In this document: one piece after another, positions 45,092 to 53,223 of the stretch
Layout of the letters: every line of letters starts with the position of its first letter
Numbering within the stretch: position 1 is the first letter of the stretch
Source: Spirochaetales bacterium
GTDB lineage: Bacteria; Spirochaetota; Spirochaetia; SZUA-6
NCBI GenBank assembly: GCA_027021365.1
Contig: JALUUM010000027.1
Span: 186,001-250,000, forward strand
Direction: 5' to 3'
DNA length: 64,000 nucleotides
Program-made: the position numbers and the translations under genes
Notes under the pieces: generated by a model
The model's input: only the letters and a program-made list of their open reading frames with translations
What the model was told of the DNA's origin: nothing
Databases searched by the model: none

Positions 45092-45104
45092 TACCGGAGG
45101 TTTT

Positions 45105-45428
45105 ATGTCTAACGAAGTAGTTGTAACCAATGATAATTTCAAGCAGGAAGTCTTGGAATCGGATGTACCTGTGATAGCGGATTTCTGGGCGGAGTGGTGT
45201 GTTCCGTGCAGAATGGTAGAGCCTATTCTGGAAGAATTGGCCAATACCTACCAGGGAAAAATCAAGGTGGCAAAGATAAATGTGGATGAAGAGGGAGAGA
45301 TTGCATCCCAGTACAGTATCGTGAGTATTCCGACATTGCTGGTTTTCAAGAATGGCCAGATCGTAAAGAAACAGATAGGTGCCGTTCCGAAATACGTCAT
45401 AGAATCGATGATAAAGGAAGTTCTCTAA
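45105..45428 (+). CDS. trxA: Thioredoxin
   Basis: 107 residues, cytoplasmic disulfide reductase. PVIADFWAEWCVPCRMVEPILEEL holds the redox pair Cys32/Cys35. The motif is WCVPC in place of the common WCGPC, which can shift redox potential. IKVAKINVDEEGEIASQYSIVSIPTLLVFKNGQIV supplies the conserved cis-Pro (SIPT) and the C-terminal Lys/Gly motif. GGAGG precedes the ATG. It follows the 254-residue hypothetical gene and converges on a lipoprotein gene. Confidence 0.95.
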   Translation: MSNEVVVTNDNFKQEVLESDVPVIADFWAEWCVPCRMVEPILEELANTYQGKIKVAKINVDEEGEIASQYSIVSIPTLLVFKNGQIVKKQIGAVPKYVIESMIKEVL

Positions 45429-45457
45429 AGGATTTACCCCCATTACCCCTTAAAAGC

Positions 45458-46516
45458 CTATCTTGAGTATCGATCGTCCCTGTTGACAGTTCCGGGAGTG
45501 GCGCCTCTGGTCGGTACTATGTGCCAGTCTTCCCGTCTGTCCGTATCGGCGGAATTTCTGTCCCTGCAGATGGAACGGGTCCCTGTCGAACCCTCGGGAT
45601 TGACCGCATCCTCGGGAGCGACAGAGTCACCAGAATAGTACCACCCGCCTGATTCTGCCAATTCTGTCGCTCTTTCCAGGGTAGCCGCAAGACCGAATCC
45701 TCCGTACCTGGAATCGGAATCAGATGTCCTGTTACTGTAGATAACACCGTCCATCAGAATTCCTTCCGGGCTCTCATAGAGGCTCAAGACACCGTTGTTT
45801 CCTGAGAGGCCACTGCCATCTTCTACCCAGAAGTCGAATGCTTTCGGTGAAGAATCGTATCCTCCGGATTGATCCTTCCGATCAGTTTCATTCTTCTCCT
45901 CCTCGCTTCCCCTTGGCTTGAAGTGGACTATGATAAAGTCTCCCCTCTCCACGGTGAAGGCAGGGAAAATCAGCCTGTTCTTCCAGTTTCTCAAGGTGCC
46001 GTTGAGCAGCGTGACCCCTCCCATGTTGCCTCCTTCCGTTACGAATAGCTCGACGAAATCGGGGTGCCTTCCGCTTCCCCTCGTTGTGAACTCGTTTATC
46101 AGCAGGCCGGGAAGATCACCGTTGTGCCCGTAGAAATCCTTGATGAATGAATTGCTGTTTCCCTTTAAATCCGTGACTTCTCCTACCATGGAGTACCGCT
46201 TTCCCATCTCCTGACTTCCAGTAGATATACGAATGGTATTGCCCTCGATATCTATATCCGTTACCCCAAGCGAAGGCTCTACCCTCAGTTTTCCGGCTTC
46301 GATTTTCACATCCTCATCGAAGGACATTACGATACTGCTTGAATCGACTACGGTGAAACCTGTAAGTATAGGAGGTGTCAGGTCGATAGCCTCTAAATCT
46401 GTAAGATTCTCTGTAAAATTTTCAATTGGGCCACATGAAGAAATGGCCATCGTTACGATGCACGAGATAAGCATCTCTGTTGCAACAAGAAGTACATGAA
46501 GAATTGAAAGTTTCAT
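45458..46516 (-). CDS. Lipoprotein with Big-5/Ig-like and lamin-tail-like domains
   Basis: 352 residues. A long hydrophobic signal (about 5-27) ends at AISSC, a plausible lipobox. Residues 45-130 (TPPILTGFTVVDSSSIVMSFDEDVKIEAG, MGKRYSMVGEVTDLKGNS) read like a bacterial Ig-like SbsA/Big-5 domain. Residues 135-260 (LLINEFTTRGSGRHPDFVELFVTEGGNM, LIFPAFTVERGDFIIVHF, GVLSLYESPEGILMDGVIY) resemble the lamin-tail domain found in secreted bacterial proteins. The end (TPGTVNR) is also typical of such domains. It is probably surface-exposed, and its partner is unknown. AAGGAG precedes the ATG. Confidence 0.7.
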   Translation of the reverse strand: MKLSILHVLLVATEMLISCIVTMAISSCGPIENFTENLTDLEAIDLTPPILTGFTVVDSSSIVMSFDEDVKIEAGKLRVEPSLGVTDIDIEGNTIRISTGSQEMGKRYSMVGEVTDLKGNSNSFIKDFYGHNGDLPGLLINEFTTRGSGRHPDFVELFVTEGGNMGGVTLLNGTLRNWKNRLIFPAFTVERGDFIIVHFKPRGSEEEKNETDRKDQSGGYDSSPKAFDFWVEDGSGLSGNNGVLSLYESPEGILMDGVIYSNRTSDSDSRYGGFGLAATLERATELAESGGWYYSGDSVAPEDAVNPEGSTGTRSICRDRNSADTDRREDWHIVPTRGATPGTVNRDDRYSR

Positions 46517-46625
46517 TGTAAATTCTCCTTGAATGTACTATATGTTAAGGAAGAAACTTGTCTCTTGATTGAAAGTTGAAGGAGAAATCTCAGAAAAATC
46601 ATGATTATTGAAAAAGGGGAATGAG

Positions 46626-48449
46626 ATGTGCGGAATCATAGGATACTGCGGGCCAAAGCCTGTTAAGGAAGTGCTTATAGAGGGATTAAAACGCCTTGAA
46701 TACAGGGGATACGATTCGGCAGGTATCGCAATTGTCAACGACAAGGGGCTCGAGCTGATAAAACGCCGTGGAAAGATACTGGATCTTAAAAAATCCATTC
46801 CGGAGAAGGTAAAAGGTTTCTATGGCATCGGGCATACGAGGTGGGCAACCCACGGTGGAGTAACGGATATAAATGCCCACCCGCATGTGGACTGTACCGG
46901 AAAGATAGCAATCGCCCACAACGGGATAATAGAAAACTATTCCAGCCTCAAGGAGGTGCTTCTAAAGGAGGGCCATACTTTCAAGTCTGATACCGATTCG
47001 GAGGTAATAGCCCACCTCGTTGAAAAATACTACGATGGCAGCCTCGAGCATGCGGTAAAGGAGGCCGTAAGCCTTTTAAAAGGGACATACGGGATAGTCT
47101 GTATTTCCGTGGATGAGCCGAATACAATAATCGGGGCGAGAAACGGTTCTCCCCTCGTTCTGGGGATAGGTGATAATGAAATGTTCATAGCCTCCGATGT
47201 AACGGCAATAGTGGCACATACGAAACAGGTCGTTTACCTGGAGGACGGTGAGGTTGTCAAGCTTACAAGGGATGGCTTTACCACTACCGACCTTCGTGAG
47301 AATCCAATAGAGAAAGAGGTGGAGCACATCTCCTGGGAATTGGAGGAAATAGAGAAGGCGGGGTATTCCCACTTCATGGAGAAGGAGATATTCGAACAGC
47401 CGGAGGCTGTAAAGCGAGCCATGAGCGGCAGGATTCTTCATCCTGAAGCCTCTGCTCACCTTGGGGGCCTCAACCTTACAAACAGGGACCTGATAAACAT
47501 AGAGCGTGTAAAGATAATTGGCGCAGGGACCTCCTACTATGCAGGAATGGTCGGTGCATACCTGCTGGAATCCATTGCCAGGGTTCCGGCCCAGGCAGAG
47601 ATAGCCTCGGAGCTGCGTTACAGAAACCCGGTTGTTGAAAGAAACACCCTGTACTTCGCAGTCTCCCAGTCCGGAGAAACGGCAGATACACTGTATGCCA
47701 TGCGCGAACTCCAGAGAAAGGGAGCCACGGTCCTCGGTATATGTAACGTAGTCGGTTCAACCATTGCAAGGGAGTCGGATGGAGGTGTCTACATACATTC
47801 GGGTCCCGAGATCGCCGTTGCCTCTACAAAGGCCTTTTCCTCTCAGATAACGGTCTTCTACCTCTTTTCGCTCCTCCTTGCCAGAATGAGGAACATGTCC
47901 TTCGATGAGGGTGCAAGGTACATAGAGAACCTTCAATCGATTCCCGTAAAGATAGAAAAGGTCTTGAGCAGGAAAAACGAGATAGAAAGAATAGCCCGCA
48001 AGTACTCCCACTACAAGGATTTCCTCTTTCTCGGCCGGGGGTTCAACTTTCCCGTTGCACTGGAGGGTGCCCTAAAACTCAAGGAGATTTCCTACATCCA
48101 TGCGGAGGGTTACACTGCTGCCGAGATAAAACACGGGCCCATTGCCCTGATAAACGAGGAGACACCCAGCGTCTTTCTGATACCGAATGACTCACTTAAG
48201 GAGAAGATACTTTCCAATGTAAAGGAGGTAAAGGCAAGGGGCGGCAAGGTCATTGCAATCGCCACGGAGGGTGACGGCGAGATCGAGGATATCGCCGACG
48301 ATGTCTTCTACATCCCCGAGACGGCCGAGGCCTTCTACCCATACCTCATGGTTGTTCCGCTTCAGCTCTTTGCCTACTTCTCGGCAATCGAGCTGGGTAG
48401 GAATGTCGACCAGCCGAGAAACCTTGCCAAGAGTGTCACTGTTGAATAG
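46626..48449 (+). CDS. glmS: Glutamine-fructose-6-phosphate aminotransferase
   Basis: Makes glucosamine-6-phosphate for peptidoglycan and LPS. 607 residues from ATG 46626, where MCGIIGYCG puts the catalytic Cys directly after the initiator Met; AAGGGG lies just upstream. The glutaminase half has RLEYRGYDSAGIA, GIGHTRWATHGG and HNGIIENY. The SIS half has SQSGETADTLYAMRE, STKAFSSQI, LEGALKLKEISYIHAEGYTAAEIKHGP and the C-terminal NLAKSVTVE that caps the active site. The following exported-protein gene starts inside its last codons. Confidence 0.97.
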   Translation: MCGIIGYCGPKPVKEVLIEGLKRLEYRGYDSAGIAIVNDKGLELIKRRGKILDLKKSIPEKVKGFYGIGHTRWATHGGVTDINAHPHVDCTGKIAIAHNGIIENYSSLKEVLLKEGHTFKSDTDSEVIAHLVEKYYDGSLEHAVKEAVSLLKGTYGIVCISVDEPNTIIGARNGSPLVLGIGDNEMFIASDVTAIVAHTKQVVYLEDGEVVKLTRDGFTTTDLRENPIEKEVEHISWELEEIEKAGYSHFMEKEIFEQPEAVKRAMSGRILHPEASAHLGGLNLTNRDLINIERVKIIGAGTSYYAGMVGAYLLESIARVPAQAEIASELRYRNPVVERNTLYFAVSQSGETADTLYAMRELQRKGATVLGICNVVGSTIARESDGGVYIHSGPEIAVASTKAFSSQITVFYLFSLLLARMRNMSFDEGARYIENLQSIPVKIEKVLSRKNEIERIARKYSHYKDFLFLGRGFNFPVALEGALKLKEISYIHAEGYTAAEIKHGPIALINEETPSVFLIPNDSLKEKILSNVKEVKARGGKVIAIATEGDGEIEDIADDVFYIPETAEAFYPYLMVVPLQLFAYFSAIELGRNVDQPRNLAKSVTVE

Positions 48450-48906
48450 ATTGATTCTTGCCACTGCAGCACTTCTCCTCCTCCTTGCAGTGCCCCTGTC
48501 TGCCGGGGAGGAGTATGCCTTCCTCTATACCAGTCCCGCACCAAGAAGGGGCATCCCCCAACTGGGGCCCAATGCCATGGAGAGTTACGTGGCAACCTAC
48601 CGGGTGGAAAATATCAAGTTCGATGTTACCTATACCGAAGAGAGTGTGCCCGTCCTAAAGGAGTGGAAGGCAGATTTCTGTGGGAAGTTGAAACTGTACG
48701 TGATTCCTTCAGAGGAAAGGGAGAGAAGGCTGTACAGGGACGAGAAGGGTTACATCGTGATTTTCGATCTTCCTGAAAAGTGGGAGTATTCCTGTACCTT
48801 TATCATCAATTTTGTGAAGGATTTCAATTTCTTTCTCAATTTCAGAAAGGTAAAGAGTGACATCCCCTTCCCGGCGGTGGTGAAGCTTACATCTGTAACC
48901 GGCTGA
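48442..48906 (+). CDS. Small exported protein of unknown function
   Basis: 154 residues from a TTG at 48442 that overlaps the glmS stop. An N-terminal signal peptide is clear (NRLILATAALLLLLAVPLSAGEEYAF). The mature part includes TSPAPRRGIPQLGPNAMESYVATYRVENIKFDVTY and ends VKLTSVTG; it looks beta-rich. No lipobox and no recognised domain. The start is inferred from the signal peptide because the ribosome site is weak. The neighbour downstream is an exported vWA protein, so the pair may act together in the envelope. Confidence 0.65.
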   Translation: MNRLILATAALLLLLAVPLSAGEEYAFLYTSPAPRRGIPQLGPNAMESYVATYRVENIKFDVTYTEESVPVLKEWKADFCGKLKLYVIPSEERERRLYRDEKGYIVIFDLPEKWEYSCTFIINFVKDFNFFLNFRKVKSDIPFPAVVKLTSVTG

Positions 48907-48957
48907 AAGAGCTTCGGAAGATTAAGAGAGTCAGGAAATAAATCCGATTATTAGAAT

Positions 48958-50067
48958 GTGAAAAAGTTACTTCTCGTACCGCTTATCCTTTATACTTTAC
49001 AGTTTTCAGGTGCCCTGGATCTTAATATTTCGGAGAATGACATATATATCGAACAGAGCATAGAGGGGGGGTATCATATATGGATAAGGAGGAGGGGTGA
49101 TATCGCCTCCGTACTGCTTACCGAGTCAACTGCCGATCCGAGGAAAAAGAACGCCGTTTATGCCCTCAGGGCACCGAAATACAACAGGATAAACGGTGAT
49201 GAAAAGAGAATGCTTAATGGTAAGTTCCTCGATAATAAAAAGGGCCTTTACTCAATCATAGATTCCACCCCGGAAGGTTATAAGAAATTCGGAGAGGCAT
49301 TTCACCTCTTCGTACCATACATAGTGATTTATGGTTATCCCTGGAGCAGGAACGGAGAACTCCAGGTTCTAGACGGTACATTCCTCAATATAAGAGCCTT
49401 TTCAAGGCCATATGGCGATTACTCGGGGGGCTTCAAGGACAACCCCTTTGTTCTGAGGGTGATACAGGAGCCTATAAGGGATGCGGAGAAGGGCGAGTAC
49501 ATGAAGGAAGCGGTGGATGCATTTAGGAGCATAGCGGCGGAAGGTAAGGGAGAGGCTGTTAAATCTCTGGGTAAAGAAGATATGGTTGATAAGATCGGCG
49601 ATGTCCTGGATTCTATGAAGGGCAAAAGCCTCGATCTCGTTCTTGCTCTGGATACCACTGCCAGCATGCACGATGACATGCCCCCGCTAAAAAGAAGAAT
49701 CGTCCCACTCCTTAAGGAACATCTGTCGAAGTTCGAGAGATACAGGGTAGGATTGCTATTCTACAAGGACTACATGGACGAGTATCTCTATAAAACATTT
49801 CCCTTTACCGATAACCTTACACTGATTCAGAGGTATATAAACGGAATCGCCGTGAGGGGTGGAAGGGATATTCCAGAAGCTGTCTATGAGGCGCTGTATG
49901 CGGGAATTCATGGGTACAAGTGGAAGGCGGATGAACGGGAGATTATTCTTATAGGTGATGCACCTCCCCATCCGAGGCCAAGGGGCAAGGTAACCAAAGA
50001 GATGGTTTTCAATGACGCAAATAAGTACGATATAAGAATAAATACGATAATCCTTCCCGGTAAATAA
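48958..50067 (+). CDS. Exported von Willebrand factor A domain protein
   Basis: 369 residues from a GTG at 48958. The signal peptide is KKLLLVPLILYTLQFSGALD. The N-terminal 200 residues are not recognised. The vWA domain runs from about 222 to 369: LDLVLALDTTASMHDDM carries the MIDAS residues Asp232, Thr234 and Ser236, followed by RVGLLFYKDYMDEYLYKTFPF, RGGRDIPEAVYEALYAGI and EIILIGDAPPHPRPRG. The intact MIDAS suggests a metal-dependent, protein-binding role in the periplasm or on the surface. The start has a poor ribosome site. Confidence 0.75.
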   Translation: MKKLLLVPLILYTLQFSGALDLNISENDIYIEQSIEGGYHIWIRRRGDIASVLLTESTADPRKKNAVYALRAPKYNRINGDEKRMLNGKFLDNKKGLYSIIDSTPEGYKKFGEAFHLFVPYIVIYGYPWSRNGELQVLDGTFLNIRAFSRPYGDYSGGFKDNPFVLRVIQEPIRDAEKGEYMKEAVDAFRSIAAEGKGEAVKSLGKEDMVDKIGDVLDSMKGKSLDLVLALDTTASMHDDMPPLKRRIVPLLKEHLSKFERYRVGLLFYKDYMDEYLYKTFPFTDNLTLIQRYINGIAVRGGRDIPEAVYEALYAGIHGYKWKADEREIILIGDAPPHPRPRGKVTKEMVFNDANKYDIRINTIILPGK

Positions 50068-50081
50068 TTTTTCTTTTTATC

Positions 50082-50110
50082 TTGACTAAAGGAAAGGCTT
50101 TTGATAGATT
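50082..50110 (+). promoter_or_regulatory. Promoter for tRNA-Thr and probably the following cluster
   Basis: TTGACT (50082-50087), 17-base spacer, TAGATT (50105-50110), 27 bases before the tRNA 5' end. Confidence 0.6.
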
Positions 50111-50137
50111 TTTATGCCCTTGAATGATGCATAGATC

Positions 50138-50210
50138 GCCTCTGTAGCTCAGTTGGTAGAGCACCTCCATGGTAAGGAGGGGGTCACCGGTTCAAGTCCG
50201 GTCGGGGGCT
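50138..50210 (+). tRNA. tRNA-Thr (GGT anticodon)
   Basis: A 73-base cloverleaf. The acceptor GCCTCTG pairs with CGGGGGC (with G/T wobbles), the D arm is GCTCAGTTGGTAGAGC, the anticodon stem CCTCC/GGAGG holds loop ATGGTAA, and the T arm is ACCGG-TTCAAGT-CCGGT. Discriminator T; CCA is not encoded. It heads the usual tRNA-Thr, rpmG, tRNA-Trp, secE, nusG order. Confidence 0.95.
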
Positions 50211-50259
50211 TAGCTTAAAGATTTAGAGAAAAGAAAAGATAAAAGATTTGACGTTTTAA

Positions 50260-50289
50260 TTGACGTTTTGTTGATAATTTTATTATACT
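50260..50289 (+). promoter_or_regulatory. Promoter for rpmG
   Basis: TTGACG (50260-50265), 18-base spacer, TATACT (50284-50289), 35 bases before the rpmG ATG. The ten-base sequence TTGACGTTTT also occurs at 50248-50257, so two -35-like copies lie in tandem. Confidence 0.65.
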
Positions 50290-50323
50290 AAAATTTCAAG
50301 CATACAAGGAGCAGTGTGTACAA

Positions 50324-50500
50324 ATGGCTAAATCCAAGGGAAAGAGTGTGGAGCTCATAGCATTGGAATGCACGGAGTGTCACAGAAGGAACTATACGAC
50401 CAAGAAGAACAAGAGAAATATTCAGGGTAAACTGGAATTGATGAAGTACTGCCGCTACGACAGGAAGCACACTCTCCACAGGGAGACCAAGGTAAAGTAG
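50324..50500 (+). CDS. rpmG: 50S ribosomal protein L33
   Basis: 58 residues, standard L33. [24 protein letters not shown] is the conserved N-terminal block and [16 protein letters not shown] the C-terminal one. L33 of the zinc type has two CxxC pairs; here the first (Cys16, Cys19) is intact, but the second is Cys43-x2-Asp46, so one ligand is replaced. AAGGAG lies about 12 bases before the ATG. It is placed between tRNA-Thr and tRNA-Trp, as in many bacteria. Confidence 0.95.
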   Translation: MAKSKGKSVELIALECTECHRRNYTTKKNKRNIQGKLELMKYCRYDRKHTLHRETKVK

Positions 50501-50524
50501 GGGAGGGCAGTTCCAGCAGGTCAA

Positions 50525-50599
50525 AGGCCAGTAGCTCCAATTGGCTAGAGCGCCGGTCTCCAAAACCGGATGTTGCAGGTTCGAGTCCTGCCTGGCCTG
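50525..50599 (+). tRNA. tRNA-Trp (CCA anticodon)
   Basis: A 75-base cloverleaf. The acceptor AGGCCAG/CTGGCCT is perfect, the D arm is GCTCCAATTGGCTAGAGC, the anticodon stem CCGGT/ACCGG holds loop CTCCAAA, and the T arm is GCAGG-TTCGAGT-CCTGC. Discriminator G; CCA is not encoded. Confidence 0.96.
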
Positions 50600-50610
50600 A
50601 AAGATACGGG

Positions 50611-50642
50611 CAAACGGGCTTGTTAAGGCCTGTTTGATTTTT
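50611..50642 (+). terminator. Terminator-like stem-loop between tRNA-Trp and secE
   Basis: CAAACGGGC pairs with GCCTGTTTG (one G/U) around an eight-base loop and is followed by ATTTTTG. It may end the tRNA transcript partly, or serve as a processing or attenuation point before secE. Confidence 0.5.
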
Positions 50643-50668
50643 GTGAGAGGGGTAAAACAGGAGTCAGT

Positions 50669-50848
50669 ATGAAAAAAATAATACAATTTTTCAAGGAAAG
50701 TTATGCTGAACTCAAAAAAGTAACCTGGCCAAGCAGGGAAGAGGTTATTTCATCGACTAAGGTTGTTATCGTTTCCATAACGATCATAGCCATAGCCCTC
50801 GGTGTCGTGGATTTCCTCTTGTTCAAGGGGATCGATCTCATTTTCTAA
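50669..50848 (+). CDS. secE: Preprotein translocase subunit SecE
   Basis: 59 residues, the short single-helix SecE common in bacteria. The amphipathic part FFKESYAELKKVTWPSREEVISSTKVV is the family signature, and the membrane helix follows (VVIVSITIIAIALGVVDFLLF). It clamps SecY in the inner-membrane protein channel. The ATG follows ACAGGAGT by a few bases. nusG begins 16 bases downstream, the usual pairing. Confidence 0.95.
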   Translation: MKKIIQFFKESYAELKKVTWPSREEVISSTKVVIVSITIIAIALGVVDFLLFKGIDLIF

Positions 50849-50864
50849 GAAATAGTGGAAAGAT

Positions 50865-51419
50865 ATGGCAAAGTCCTGGTACGTCGTGCACACCTATTCC
50901 GGCTACGAGAATAGAGTGGAAAAGCACATAAGAAAATTGATAGATAAGGGAACTCTCAAAGATACTGTCTTCGATGTAAAGGTACCCTCCGAAGAGGTGG
51001 TAGAGGTGCGTGATGGCAAGAGAAGGGTTTCCACGAAAAAGTTCCTTCCAGGTTACATTCTCGTTGAGATGGACCTTCCCGATGTGGGATGGAAGGAAAT
51101 ATGTTCCACAATAAGACATATCCCCGGTGTTACCGGTTTCGTTGGCGCTGCGAGGAATCAGAAGCCTCAGCCCATATCCCAGGACGAGGCAAAAGCGATA
51201 CTTCAAAAATCGGGTGAAATAAAGACGGAAAAGATACTGAAACCAAAGCAGACCTTCTCGGTGGGCGAGATGGTAAGGATAATAGACGGTCCTTTCGGAT
51301 CTTTTACGGGGAGTGTTGAAGAGGTTAACATGGAGAAGGGAAAGCTCAGGGTGATGGTGGGGATTTTCGGGCGATCAACGCCTGTTGAGCTCGACTTCAT
51401 GCAGGTAGAAAAGATTTAG
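50865..51419 (+). CDS. nusG: Transcription termination/antitermination protein NusG
   Basis: 184 residues. The NGN domain opens [23 protein letters not shown] and has [12 protein letters not shown] and [11 protein letters not shown]. The KOW domain at the C-terminus has [54 protein letters not shown]. Length and order are standard, without extra insertions. It binds RNA polymerase and links it to Rho, ribosomes or antitermination complexes. It sits between secE and rplK as usual. Confidence 0.97.
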   Translation: MAKSWYVVHTYSGYENRVEKHIRKLIDKGTLKDTVFDVKVPSEEVVEVRDGKRRVSTKKFLPGYILVEMDLPDVGWKEICSTIRHIPGVTGFVGAARNQKPQPISQDEAKAILQKSGEIKTEKILKPKQTFSVGEMVRIIDGPFGSFTGSVEEVNMEKGKLRVMVGIFGRSTPVELDFMQVEKI

Positions 51420-51427
51420 CCAGTAAT

Positions 51428-51462
51428 TGGGAGCTTCACCGATGAGTGGAGCGTTAAAACCA
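51428..51462 (+). promoter_or_regulatory. Probable ribosomal protein L1 binding site in the rplK leader
   Basis: A hairpin, GCTTCAC (51433-51439) with GTGGAGC (51446-51452), is closed below by TGG (51428-51430) and CCA (51460-51462), leaving an uneven internal loop with GA on one side and GTTAAAA on the other. The GGGAG and AAACC elements resemble L11-leader L1 sites that mimic 23S rRNA. L1 would repress rplK-rplA by binding here. Confidence 0.45.
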
Positions 51463-51478
51463 TATACGGAGTAGAAGA

Positions 51479-51919
51479 ATGGCAAAAAAAACGGTCAAAG
51501 CGGTTATCAAACTGCAGGTGCCAGCGGGAAAGGCTACGCCGGCACCACCAGTTGGTCCTGCTCTCGGACCGCATGGTGTTTCGGCACCACAGTTCGTACA
51601 GCAGTTCAATGACAGAACGAAAAACATGGAGGAGGGGATACTGATCCCCGTAGTGATAACGGTCTATGCTGACAAGAGTTTTACCTTTATCACCAAGACA
51701 CCTCCTGCTGCAGTGCTTATAAAGCGTGCCTGCGGTTTAGAGAAGGGTTCCTCGGAACCAAACAAGACAAAGGTTGCAACCCTTTCCAAGGAAAAACTTA
51801 GAGAAATTGCAGAGCAGAAGATGCCCGACCTCAATGCCAATGACATCGAGGGTGCGATGAAGATCATTGCAGGTACGGCGAGGAGCATGGGAGTCCTTAT
51901 AGAAGGAGGTCTCTCATGA
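51479..51919 (+). CDS. rplK: 50S ribosomal protein L11
   Basis: 146 residues. [37 protein letters not shown] is the N-terminal thiostrepton-site domain, and the C-terminal rRNA-binding domain includes [47 protein letters not shown] lies nine bases before the ATG. It overlaps rplA by ATGA, giving coupled L11-L1 translation, with a candidate L1 operator just upstream. Confidence 0.97.
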   Translation: MAKKTVKAVIKLQVPAGKATPAPPVGPALGPHGVSAPQFVQQFNDRTKNMEEGILIPVVITVYADKSFTFITKTPPAAVLIKRACGLEKGSSEPNKTKVATLSKEKLREIAEQKMPDLNANDIEGAMKIIAGTARSMGVLIEGGLS

Positions 51920-52599
51920 AAAGGGGAAAGAAGTACAGGGAAGCTCTCACAAAGTATGACAGGACGAAACAGTATCCCCTCGACGAGGCGATAAGGATAG
52001 TGAAGGAACTCTCCTATGCCAAGTTCGACGAGACAATCGAAATGGCCATGAAACTGAACATCAAGGCCAAGCATTCGATAAGGGATACGCTGGTTCTGCC
52101 CAACCATTTCGGGGCTGAGAAGAAGATTCTCGTATTCGCAAAGGGTGAAAAGGCAGAAGAAGCTGAAAAGGCCGGGGCTACCTATGTTGGTGATACTGAC
52201 TTGATAGAAAAGATAAAGGGGGGCTGGCTCGATTTCGATGTAGCCGTTGCAACACCCGATATGATGAAGGATGTGGGTAAGCTCGGTCCGATTCTCGGAA
52301 GAAGAGGTCTCATGCCCAACCCCAAGACTCAGACAGTCACCTTCGACATCAAGGGTGCTGTTGCCGAGCTTAAAAAGGGAAGGGTTGAATTCAGGGCGGA
52401 TAAGACCGGTGTCGTTCATCTTGCAGTGGGAAAGGTTTCGATGGATGATGAAAAGATAATGGAAAATGCCAAGACCTTTCTGGAAGAGGTTAAACGGAAG
52501 AGACCAGCAGACGTGAAGGGTGAGTTCATAAAGAGCATAGCAGTCTCATCGACGATGAGCCCGGGAGTCAAGGTTTCGACGAAAGACCGTATCAATTAA
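51916..52599 (+). CDS. rplA: 50S ribosomal protein L1
   Basis: 227 residues. [44 protein letters not shown] opens the family; [35 protein letters not shown] and [16 protein letters not shown] follow. The end is RIN-short, as in bacteria without a tail. L1 binds helix 76-78 of 23S rRNA and normally represses its own operon. Only 17 bases separate it from rplJ, so there is no room for the long L10 leader seen in many bacteria. Confidence 0.97.
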   Translation: MKRGKKYREALTKYDRTKQYPLDEAIRIVKELSYAKFDETIEMAMKLNIKAKHSIRDTLVLPNHFGAEKKILVFAKGEKAEEAEKAGATYVGDTDLIEKIKGGWLDFDVAVATPDMMKDVGKLGPILGRRGLMPNPKTQTVTFDIKGAVAELKKGRVEFRADKTGVVHLAVGKVSMDDEKIMENAKTFLEEVKRKRPADVKGEFIKSIAVSSTMSPGVKVSTKDRIN

Positions 52600-52616
52600 G
52601 GATGTGGGGGTAAACA

Positions 52617-53156
52617 ATGGTTAGCAGTACAAAGAAGGTTCAACAGTACAAGATAGATGCAGTCAATAGAACAAAAGAACTCCTCTCTTCGTACAAGGAT
52701 TTCATATTTTCGGATTTCAGAGGACTGACTGTGGAACAGATAACGGAGCTGAGGGGAAAACTCCGTGAAGCGAATGCTATCTACAAGGTGGTTAAGAACA
52801 GCTACTTAAGAAGGGCAACCAGTGAACTGGATATGCCTGATTTGAATACCTTTTTCGTTGGCCCTACGGCAGTAACCCTTGTTAAGGATGATGCGGGAAC
52901 AGCGGCAAAGGTTCTTGCAGGTTTCATGAAGGATTCGACCTTAAAGATAAAGGGCGGATACGTAGAGGGAAGAGTATTCTCAGAAAGTGAGATAGAGGCA
53001 CTTTCCAAGATCCCTCCAAGGGATGTCCTCTATGCACAGTTGATGTCCACCATGAATGCACCTCTTCAGAACCTCGTTTATGCAATGAACGGCGTGACAT
53101 TGAAACTTGTCAGGACTCTGCAGGCTTTAGCCGAAAAGAAGGAGAAAGAAAATTAA
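52617..53156 (+). CDS. rplJ: 50S ribosomal protein L10
   Basis: 179 residues. KVQQYKIDAVNRTKELLSSYKDFIFSDFRGLTVEQITELRGKLREANAIYKVVKNSYLRRA is the rRNA-binding domain; the C-terminal helices (LQNLVYAMNGVTLKLVRTLQALAEKKEKE) bind L7/L12 dimers. The helix length suggests two or three L12 dimers. The ribosome site (GTGGGGG) is modest. Its stop codon forms the left arm of a stem-loop that separates it from rplL. Confidence 0.96.
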   Translation: MVSSTKKVQQYKIDAVNRTKELLSSYKDFIFSDFRGLTVEQITELRGKLREANAIYKVVKNSYLRRATSELDMPDLNTFFVGPTAVTLVKDDAGTAAKVLAGFMKDSTLKIKGGYVEGRVFSESEIEALSKIPPRDVLYAQLMSTMNAPLQNLVYAMNGVTLKLVRTLQALAEKKEKEN

Positions 53157-53199
53157 TTACAGCATTAGTCTTCACTTCGGTTGCATGCTATTGCTGTAA
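53157..53199 (+). other. Stem-loop in the rplJ-rplL spacer
   Basis: TTACAGCA (53157-53164) pairs perfectly with TGCTGTAA (53192-53199) across a 27-base loop, followed by an A-rich stretch and the rplL AAGGAG site. It could adjust the extra rplL translation needed for several L12 copies per ribosome. Confidence 0.5.
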
Positions 53200-53223
53200 A
53201 ATAAAAAATAAGGAGAAGTTAAA

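Noticed and set aside
46517..46625. glmS ribozyme
   Set aside because: The leader is only about 110 bases, shared with a divergent gene, and shows none of the ribozyme core; glmS here has an ordinary AAGGGG site.
48253..48441. Upstream extension of the exported protein gene into glmS
   Set aside because: The extension is the out-of-frame shadow of glmS; the signal peptide fixes the start at the TTG 48442.
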